64,000 nt of DNA, taken from NCBI GenBank assembly GCA_020746105.1, contig CM036657.1, positions 2,999,652-3,063,651 on the forward strand, written 5' to 3'. A program made the translations under genes and the position numbers. Under the pieces are notes generated by a model that was not told the DNA's origin, searched no databases, and saw only the letters and a list, made by a program, of their open reading frames with translations. Shown one piece after another: positions 55,828-64,000 of this stretch (within the stretch, counting starts at the first letter, position 1; every line of letters begins with the position of its first letter). The DNA comes from Trogon surrucura. Its lineage: Eukaryota > Chordata > Aves > Trogoniformes > Trogonidae.

Positions 55828-56637
55828 TGTCCTGGGTTTAGCTAAGAAAACCCAGTCCTGTTTAGTGATTTTTACTTTCCAGTTTAGTGTCTTCTAAAAG
55901 GCTGCACGTTCTGAAGTCAGCAGCATGTTTTTGCAGACGGTGTGTGCCATTGGCAGTGATAACACCTGATGTTTACAGTTACTGCCTGGGACTGGTATGC
56001 AGAAAGGCTCTTGCTTATACTTATTCCTATAGTGACCAAGGCCACTGCTGGCTCTTGTGTGCCACGCTGGGGGTGCCGGGTAGTAAGAGAGGGCACAAGG
56101 AAGTAAAAGGTTGCACCTCCAGGGGGTAATAGACAGGACAGGTGACCAATGAGAGTATTCCATCCCATATACATCATATTTAGTATAAATTGAATGATCA
56201 TGGGAGTTTCGTCTCTTTTTTCTTCGCCTTTTTCCGCTTTTTCTGCAATGGCCAGTGTCCAGAGAGGACTCCATCTGACATCCTGATTTTGATCCAGATC
56301 CTGAGTTCCCGAATCCAGCTCCCTGTATCCAGCTCCCCGCCGCCACTGAGCCTGGGGTTTCCCCCGTGCCTCCTGCTCTGCAGTATCAGTGGTGATTGCT
56401 CTCGGGGGAGGGAGTTTGGTTTGATATCAGTCTACTATCTGTAGTTGTATATAGTTCTCTACTTTTATCTTTTCACCATTATTTCCATTATTTTCATTAA
56501 AGCTGTTCTAGTTTTTTCTTCCCTAACCCGTAAGTCTCTCTGCCTCATTCCCTTTTCTCTTCCCGTTTAGGGGGGGGAAGAGGGGGTTAGAGAGCATCTG
56601 TCCGCGTTAGTGGCAGGCCCAGCCCTAACCCGCAACA
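55828..56637 (+). mobile_element. ERVL-type solo LTR in ERV-G pro (right copy)
   Basis: An 810-bp LTR from TGTCCTGGGTTTAG to CGCAACA with the 5-bp duplication AGGGG (55823-55827, 56638-56642). Inverted partner of 1629-2437, at the same base of the host element. Confidence 0.87.
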
Positions 56638-56642
56638 AGGGG

Positions 56643-57246
56643 CAACGTATTCGGTTTTAAATCAAGCATTGATACCTCTGGGAAAAGATTATATCATGGT
56701 AACAGGGACAACTGGCCAAAGTGAAAAGGCATATTTTTGCAAACCATTAATGTAATGCAAACCATTTTCAGCAACCAACTGGCAAAGGACTTAGAATCCT
56801 GGGAAGTCCCGTCTGAGGAAGGAAGAATACTGCAGTATGTGGACGACATTTTAATTGCCACTAAGACAGAAGATGATTGCAAGACCCGGACGGTGAGTCT
56901 ATGAAATATTCTTGGGCTTCAGGGGTATCGACTATCCAAGAAAAAGGTCCAAGTCGTCTACTTGGGCTATGAGATCAGTGCTGGACAATGGACTCTGGGA
57001 CAGGCCCGTAAGGAGGCAATCTGCCAGACCCAGAGACCCCAGACAGTAAAAGAATTGAGGACCTTTTTGGGAATGACTGGGTGGTGTCGATTATGGATTT
57101 ACCATTATGGACTGCTTGTTAAACCTCTATATGCATTGACAACCACCGAACAGAAACACCTTGAATGGAATGGAGAAGCTATACAAGCCTTTGAACAACT
57201 GAAGAAAGCTCTAATGTCCGCAACTGCCCTGGGACGGCAGCTCCCA
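56643..57246 (+). pseudogene. pol: ERV-G pol, first part (right copy)
   Basis: The protease continues after the LTR (TYSVLNQALIPLG). A deletion near 56758 removes the rest of protease and the RT fingers. RT resumes at NQLAKDLESWEVP with the catalytic YVDDILIATKTEDD near 56840. Connection follows (VKELRTFLGMTGWCRLW, AFEQLKKALMSATALG). A CR1 interrupts at about 57240. The left copy has YVDDS, so this copy is nearer to the ancestral box. Confidence 0.83.
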
Positions 57247-60200
57247 GTGGTAGGTTTGACAAAATGCAGCAGATTAATACTTGGCTAAAGGGGTGCTGCC
57301 AGCGGTCTAGCTTTGGATTTTTTAACCATGGGGAGATCTACAGGGCACCTGATCTACTGAAACAGGCTGGGGTTCAAATGACACAAAGGGAAAAAAGGAT
57401 CCTTGGTCATGAGCTGGCGGGACTCATAGAGCGTTCTTTAAACTAGATATGAAGGGGGATGGGGTTATAGCTGGGATTGCAGCGAGGCAGTATTTTAGAA
57501 ATTATGAGGACCGGGTGGCCTCCCATCCCCCTAGGGTGAGATCAGTGTGCTCAGCTTGCTCCCTGAAATGCTTATACACCAATGCACGCAGCATGGGGAA
57601 TAAGCAGGAGGAGCTAGAAACCTGGGTTCGGGCAGGAGATTATGATCTGGTGGCAATTACAGAGACATGGTGGGACAGCTCACATGACTGGAATGTGGTC
57701 ATGGGTGGCTATGATCTTTTCAGGAAAGACAGGCCAGCCAGGCGAGGTGGTGGAGTCGCTCTTTACGTGAAAGAGCAACTACAATGTCTTGAATACCATC
57801 CAGGCATGGATGAGGAGCAAGTTGAGAGTGTATGGGTTAGAATTAAGGGGCAGGCTGGCAGGAGAGATACTGTTGTGGGTGTCTATTACAGGCCACCAGA
57901 TCAGGGTGAGGAAGTTGATGAGGCCTTCTACAGGCAGCTGAGAGCGGTCTCACCATCACAAGCCCTGGTTGTCATGGGGGATTTTAACTTCCCTGATATT
58001 TGCTGGAAGGACAACTCAGCCAGCCAGCCACAGTCCAGGAGGTTCCTCCAGTGCATCGATGATAATTGTCTGATGCAAATGGTGGAGGAGCCGACTAGGA
58101 GAGGAGCACTGCTGGACCTCATCCTCGCTAACAAGGAGGATCTGGTTGAAGCAGTAAAGGTTGAGGGCTGCCTTGGCTGCAGTGACCATGAAATGGTGGA
58201 GTTCAGGATCTCATGTAGCAGAAACAAAATAGCAAGAAGAATTGCAACCCTGGACTTTGCCAAGGCAAACTTTGGTTTTTTTCAAGCAATTACTAGAGAA
58301 AATCCCATGGGCAAGGCTGTTTGAAGGTAAAGGGGCCCAAGATAGTTGGTTAGCGTTCAGGGACTGCTTCTACCGTGCTCAAGATCAGAGCATCCCGACA
58401 CGTAGGAAGTCAAGGAAGGGAGCCAGGAGACCTGCGTGGCTAAACAGGGATCTGCTGGGTAAGCTCAAGGGCAAGAGGAGAATTTACAGATCTTGGAAGG
58501 CAGGGCTGGCCACTTGGGAAGAATATAAGGCTGTTGTCCGAGGATGTAGGGAGGCAACTAGGAAAGCAAAGGCCTCCCTTGAACTGAACCTGGCGAGAGG
58601 GGTCAAGGACAACAGGAAGAGCTTTTTCAAATACGTGGCAGATAAAACTAACACCAGAGGCAATGTAGGCCCACTGATGAATGAGGTGGGTGCCTTGGTG
58701 ACAGAAGATACAGAGAAGGCAGAGTTACTGAATGCCTTCTTTGCCTCTGTCTACTCTGCCGGAGGCTGTCCTGAGGAACCCCGTTCCCCTGAGGCCCCAG
58801 AGGAAGTCAGGGCAGTGGAGGAGTTTGCTTTAGTCGATGAGGACTGGGTTAGGGACCAATTAAGCAATCTGGATATTCATAAATCCATGGGTCCAGACGG
58901 GATGCACCCACGGGTGCTGAGGGAGCTGGCTGATGTCATTGCTAGACCACTCTCCATCATCTTTGCCAAGTCTTGGGAGACGGGAGAGGTGCCTGAGGAC
59001 TGGAGGGAAGCAAATGTCACTCCAGTCTTCAAAAAGGACAAGAAGGAGGACCCCGGTAACTATAGACCGGTCAGCCTCACCTCCATCCCTGGGAAAGTGA
59101 TGGAACGACTTATCCTTGGTGCCATCTCAAGGCATATCAGGGATAAGAGGGTCATTAGAGACAGTCAACATGGCTTCACCAAGGGGAAGTCGTGCTTGAC
59201 TAACCTCATAGTCTTTTATGAGGATATAACAAGGTGGATAGATGATGGCAGAGCGGTGGATGTGGTCTACCTTGACTTCAGTAAAGCATTTGACACAGTC
59301 TCCCACAGCATCCTTGCTGCTAAACTGAGGAAGTGTGGTCTAGACTCTTGGGTAGTGAGGTGGACTGTGAACTGGCTAAGGGGAAGAAGCCAAAGAGTCG
59401 TGGTCAATGGGGCGGAGTCTGGTTGGAGGCCTGTATCCAGTGGAGTCCCTCAAGGGTCGGTACTGGGACCAGTATTATTCAATATATTCATCGATGACTT
59501 GGATGAGGGACTAGAGAGTACTATCAGCAAGTTTGCTGATGACACCAAGCTGGGAGGAGTGGCTGACAGGCCAGAAGGCTGTTTTGCGATTCAGCGAGAC
59601 CTGGACAGGCTGGAGAGTTGGGCGGGGAAAAATTAATGAAATATAACAAGGGTAAATGTAGAGTCTTGCATCTGGGTAGGAACAAACCCAGGTTCCAGTA
59701 TAAGTTTGGGAATGACTTATTAGAGAGTAGTGTAGGGGAAAGGGACCTGGGAGTCTTGGTGGACAGCAGGATGACCATGAGCCAGCACTGTGCCCTTGTG
59801 GCCAGGAAGACCAATGGCATCCTGGGGTGTATTAGAAGGGGGGTGGTTAGTAGGTCGAGAGAGGTTCTCCTTCCCCTCTACTCTGCCCTGGTGAGACCCC
59901 ATCTGGAATATTGTGTCCAGTTCTGGGCCTCTCAGTTCAAGAGAGACAGGGAACTGCTGGAGAGAGTCCAGCACAGGGCAACTAGGATGATTAAGGGAGT
60001 GGAGCATCTCCCTTATGAGGAAAGGCTGAGGGAGCTGGGGCTCTTTAGTTTGGAGGAGACTGAGGGGTGACCTCATTAATGTTTACAAATATATCAAGGG
60101 TGAGTGTCACGAGGATGGAACCAGGCTCTTCTCGGTGACAACCAATGATAGGACAAGGGGTAATGGGCTGAAAGCGGAACATAAGAGGTTCCACTTAAAC

Positions 60201-60418
60201 TCGAGAAGAAACTTCTTCTCAGTGAGGGTGACGGAACACTGGAACAGGCTGCTCAGAGAGGTTGTGGAGTCTCCTTCTCTGGAGACATTCAAGACCTGCC
60301 TGGACACGTTCCTATGTAGCATTATCTAGGCGTTCCTGCTCTGGCAGGGGGATTGGACTTGATGATCTTTCGAGGTCCCTTCCAATCCCTGACATTCTGT
60401 GATTCTGTGATTCTGTGA
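57247..60418 (+). mobile_element. 3.2-kb CR1 with near-complete ORF2, inserted in ERV-G pol
   Basis: Starts in the last ~55 codons of ORF1 (INTWLKGCCQRSSFGFFNHG) and then carries ORF2. The endonuclease spans 57449-58324 (LYTNARSMGNKQEEL, TETWWDSSHDWNV, GDFNFPDICWK, GCSDHEMVEF). The RT follows ([52 protein letters not shown] near 59536). Only three small indels break ORF2: an extra T near 58280, a missing T near 59632 and a short deletion near 60055. The tail is GATTCTGTG repeats. It is absent from the left ERV-G copy. About 7 bp of target are lost and no clear duplication is seen. Confidence 0.92.
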
Positions 60419-60419
60419 T

Positions 60420-61400
60420 GTAAGTAAGCCATTTTTTTCTATTCTCTCACGAGAAACAAGGGATTGCCTTGGGAATACTAGCACAAGACCTGGGCCCATA
60501 TCGACAAGAAATTGCCTACTTTTCTAAACAGCTAGATGCAACTGCGAAAGGCTGGCCTGGATGTCTGCGAGCGGTTGCAGCTGTGATACTGAACATATGA
60601 GAAGCTCGAAAATTTACCCTAGGGCAGAAGATGACTCTTTTGGTGTCCCACACGGTATCAGCAGTGCTAGAGGCAAAGGGTGGACATTGGCTTTCTCCAC
60701 AATGGTTTCTCAAGTATCAGGCTATACTAGTAGAGCAAGATAATGTAGAGATCACAGTCACTAATATTGTCAACCCAGCCTCTTTCCTCAGTGGGAACAC
60801 TGGAGAGCCGATACACCATGACTGTCTGGAAACAATTGAAGCAATGTATGCAAGTCGTCCGGATTTAAAAGACAGCCCAGTGGAAGATGGGGCCAACTGG
60901 TTTACAGATGGGAACAGCTACGTTCTGAGCAGTAAAAGATGCACGGGATATGCCATAACCACTAGTTCAGAAATAATAGAATCGGGACCTTTGCCTATGA
61001 ACACTTCTGCACAGAAGGCAGAAATAATTGCCCTGACCCACACTTGGGAAATTGCCTGAGACAAAGTTGTCAATATTTATTCGGACTCAAAATATGCCTT
61101 CGGGGTTGTACATGCACATGGAGCAATATGGAAAGAGAGAGGACTATTGAACTCTCAAGGAAAGAACATTAAGCATGCAGAAGAAATCCTACAGCTGTTG
61201 GAGGCAGTACAACTCCCCAAGAAGGTGGCAATTATGCACATTAAGGCACACCAAAAAGTGAGCTCAGAATTAGAAAAAGGAAATGAGCTGGCAGATAGAG
61301 AGGCAAAACAGGCAGCTAAAATAGAAATAAAAGTGGAGGGAGCCTTGATCCCGGATGGACAAATCTCTTTAGAAGAGAAGCCCAGGTAGTCTAAGGAGGA
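60420..61400 (+). pseudogene. pol: ERV-G RNase H region
   Basis: Resumes RT connection sequence ([12 protein letters not shown]-like, broken) and reaches RNase H near 60880: WFTDGNSYV (Asp), SAQKAEIIALTHTW (Glu), IYSDSKYAFGVV (Asp) and GNELADREAKQAAK (Asp), so all four acidic residues are present. A TGA at about 61057 splits the domain and a TAG ends it at 61389. The N-terminal part matches 1-280 on the minus strand. Confidence 0.85.
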
Positions 61401-62160
61401 TCGAAAACTTATTACAGATTTGGAGGGATCTTATAATAAAGAGGGGTGGGCTCACACCCCCCAAGGGAAGTTAATCATTCCCTCTTGTTTAACTTGCCAT
61501 TTGATAAGGGAAGAGCATAAGAAAAGACACTGGGGAGCAGAAGCCTTATATAAACATTTAAATAAGGAAATCATTGCTAGGAATCTATACACAACTGTAA
61601 GGCAAGTGACTCAGCAATGTGATCTATGCCTCCAGACTAATCCCAAGAGTACCCCCAAAACAGAGGTCGGCCAAATTGGGAGAGGTAATGGGCCTGGGCA
61701 ACAATGGCAGATTGATTTTATGGAACTCCCAAGAAAAGGGGGGTATCGATACTTATTGGTGTTAACTGATACCTTTTCAGGTTGGCCAGAAGCATTTCCT
61801 ACCAGGACAGCCAAGGCACAGGAAGTAACTAAAGCATTAACACGAGAAATAATACTGCGTTTTGGGGTCCCGACAAATATATCTTCGAAAAGAGGGCCTC
61901 ATTTTACCTCACAGGTGGTACAACAAGTTAGCCAATATTTGGGTATAGACTAGCAACTTCACATCCCTTACCACCCCGAGTCAAGTGGTCAAGTAGAAAA
62001 GATGAATCACTTAATTAAACCTCAAATTGTGAAGCTGGGGCAAGAGGTTAATTTAGCATGGCCCCAGTCTCTACCCCTGGCTCTCCTGCGAATAAGGACT
62101 AAGCCAAGAGCAAAGGAAAGGTTAAGCCCTTTCGAGGTCTTGTATGGATGACCCTATGGG
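61401..62160 (+). pseudogene. pol: ERV-G integrase
   Basis: The zinc finger has His residues (CHLIREEHKKRHWG) and the CDLC pair (QQCDLCLQTNPKS). The core starts QWQIDFMELPRKGGYRY (first Asp). The second acidic position reads SSKRGPHF at about 61888, with Lys where family members have Asp. A TAG at 61951 interrupts, after which YHPESSGQVEKMNH supplies the Glu. C-terminal sequence continues to about 62160 (PRAKERLSPFEVLYG). The loss of the second Asp alone would abolish catalysis. Confidence 0.87.
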
Positions 62161-62172
62161 GTACAGAAAGAG

Positions 62173-62838
62173 ATGTCCACGCAGGTTGGGGAAGAAATAA
62201 TGACTTCTTATATGGTGGCCTATCCAGCAAAAGAACCTAATTGTACCGGGGCAGAATTTGTAGGTATTTTTAACTTGATTACTTCAGGTGGGAATTTCAC
62301 ATTATGTGCAGACAAACAGGGTGAATTTGGTCTAATTCCCCTTATAACGGAATGTCAGCTAGGGTGGGGAAGCTATTGGCTATGTGGAGATGGTTATGCC
62401 AGAAAAAGTTTGCCTCTAAATTGGAAAGGTCATTGTATAGGGGGCTACCTTCATCCTAGAAGTAGCGTATTTACCAATCCACCCCCAGGGACAGTTCAAA
62501 CACTGTGGAGGCGGACACGCGCAGTTCCGGGTAACCCCCTTGAAAGGAGGCCATCTGCTTTCCATAGTTTTGCCTGATGGTTTCTTCCTTGGCTAGGAGT
62601 AAGTGAATTAGAAAAAGCCATAGTGAACATTTCGACTGTGATAGAAAATATTGAAATTAAGACCATAGATGCCATTCAGGCGATTCCGATGGAAGTATCT
62701 AGCCTATCAAAGGTTGTGTTTCAAAATCGGCAGGAGCTGGATCTTTTATTGGCCTCCCAGGGAGGGGTATGCACAATAATAAACACGAGCTGTTGCATGT
62801 ATGTAGATCAAAGTGGGATAGTTAAGGAATATTGTAAA
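62173..62838 (+). pseudogene. env: ERV-G env: end of surface subunit plus TM ectodomain
   Basis: The frame 62173-62577 has a surface-subunit C-terminus (FNLITSGGNFTLC, SYWLCGDGYARKSLPLNW, HCIGGYLHP) and an RRTR sequence where furin cleavage would be expected. TGA at 62575 is followed in the same frame by TM: heptad-like LEKAIVNISTVIENIE, the QNRQELDLLLASQGGVC segment and the C-X6-CC motif (CTIINTSCC). This is a gammaretroviral-type TM. Most of the surface subunit is deleted upstream. TM stops at about 62838 and passes in frame into a gag matrix. Confidence 0.83.
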
Positions 62839-64000
62839 TGGTTTCCTAATTCAGGCTCTTATGATAGAAAATTGTGGGCAAAGGTTGGTGATGAAGTACA
62901 GATTAAGAAATATTTACAGTTTAAGATACCAGATGTGTTAGTTATTACGTGGCGGACAGTTTACACTGCTTTAACTGGATTACAGCCTGCCGAGGAACTT
63001 TTGCAAGCGGCAGGAACCACTGCTTCTGCTGAACCCCTAATTTGCATCGATCAGGGCACGGCAGAGCATGTTTGTGATAAAGTGTCCGTGGATTCATGTG
63101 ACCCTGATACTGCTGATCTTGAAAAGGAGTCAGACTTATACCCATCTATAAAGTCTATTAAAACTGTGGCAGCCGAATCTCTAACAGCAGAACAAACTCT
63201 GAAAAATAAACCACGGCTGCCCTCTCCTATCAGTATTTCAAATCCACCTGCAACAATTGCTCGAGCGGCACCACCAAACGCAGGGGCAGAGCCATTCTTG
63301 AAAGAATTTTTAGAGCGTCCTTTGATGTCTGTGTCGGCATCTCCCTATAAACCTGCTGTTGAGAAAGTAAAGGAGGAAGCTATTAAGAAAGGCGATTTCG
63401 CTATGTGGGTGGCATGTCCTGTGCTGTATCAGCCAAACCTACCTCCCGAATATCAGCAATTCACATATGAGATTGTTAAAGAAGTACGGAAGGCCATACG
63501 AGAATATGGGCTGCAGAATAATTATACCATGAATTTGTTGCAAACAATTGGAGAATCTCATACTATGACACCATATGATTGGAAATCTCTGATGAGATTG
63601 GTTCTGAGTGCAGCACAATATACTGTCTGGTGGGCAGAGTATAGGGAATTTGCCACGGTTCAGACTATGGATGATATTGCGAGCTTAAGTCCAGGTGGTA
63701 TGGCAGAATATGTAGGGGAAGGACAATTTGCCATGCTGCAAGCTCAAGCAAATTTAGCACAACTGATCTTACAACAAGTAACTACATCAGCAATGAAAAG
63801 TTTGAGACGTGTCCCTGAAGTAGGGATACGGCAATTATCTTTTGCAGCGATACGGCAGGGTCTGCAAGAACCTTATGTTACATTTATTGATAGACTGCAG
63901 ACTGCTTTAACTCGTCAGATAGACAATGAGGAAGCGCTACAAACACCTTTAATGCAATTGACTGACTGCCAGCATGCTATTATGCCATTACAAGACTCTG
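62578..64000 (+). CDS. In-frame env TM-gag fusion frame, open to window end (partial)
   Basis: 474 codons without a stop from 62578 to the window end. The first Met codons suitable as starts are inside TM (62689). The first ~87 codons are ERV-G TM. From about 62845 the reading is betaretroviral matrix (CKWFPNSGSYDRKLWAKVGD), a linker, then capsid from about 63390 (GDFAMWVACPV, YDWKSLMRLVLSAAQYTVWW) with a major-homology-like segment (IRQGLQEPYVTFIDRLQ) near 63850. At about 63955 capsid appears to jump to an integrase zinc-finger-like DCQHAIMPL, as in the truncated ERV-K1 copies. The frame may continue past 64000. Expression is unknown. Confidence 0.7.

Noticed and set aside
1-64000. CRISPR arrays, rRNA, bacterial operons or phage genes
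   Set aside because: Nothing of the kind is visible. The repeats are a satellite and retroelements of a vertebrate genome.

Overview
The window is repeat-dense bird DNA with no recognisable host gene. CR1 LINEs with the avian 3' end (ATTCTGTGA-type octamers), alpha/beta- and gammaretrovirus-like ERVs, a long ERVL-type LTR and a tRNA-Ile-derived SINE with a CR1-like tail make up almost everything outside a tandem satellite. The SINE resembles the TguSINE1 type known from passerines, so a passerine is the best guess. The nesting and satellite background suggest heterochromatin (W chromosome, pericentromere or subtelomere), but sequence alone cannot decide which.

Labels used here: ERV-G = gammaretrovirus-like, tRNA-Arg-type primer site; ERV-K1 = betaretrovirus-like, LTR starting TGTGGATACC; ERV-K2 = alpha/beta-like with dUTPase-protease and an alpharetrovirus-like TM; ERV-K3 = LTR starting TGTAGAGGAA, tRNA-Lys3-like primer site; ERV-K4 = gag at the window end. 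The background is a ~177-bp satellite carrying a telomere-like core (two TTAGGG/CCCTAA units per monomer).

Layout. 1-5881: ERV-G (minus strand) with an ERVL-type LTR inside it, satellite and an ERV-K3 solo LTR. 6206-7622: CR1 5' UTR and ORF1. 7956-16975 and 23017-32036: two inverted arms of about 9 kb, near-identical, each holding ERV-K2, satellite, a CR1 3' half and a truncated ERV-K1. 16976-23016: spacer with satellite, an LTR fragment and an internally deleted, recent ERV-K1 provirus inserted in a CR1. 32037-34418: rest of ERV-K2 with the SINE. 34661-about 40415: a near full-length CR1 split by a 1.49-kb LTR. 40807-44282: a mosaic between two ERV-K3 LTRs. 44392-52095: ERV-K1 pieces and two CR1s. 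52423-62838: a second, inverted copy of the 1-5881 segment, later invaded by a 3.2-kb CR1 and running on through integrase and env. 62840-64000: ERV-K4 gag fused in frame to env TM.

The order of events can be read from nested insertions with target-site duplications. The ERVL-type LTR and the ERV-K3 solo LTR entered before the outer segment was duplicated, and the CR1 at 57247 is absent from the left copy. The palindrome arms share nonsense and frameshift mutations, so their ERVs were already dead when the arms formed. All coding regions are retroelement-derived and nearly all are broken.
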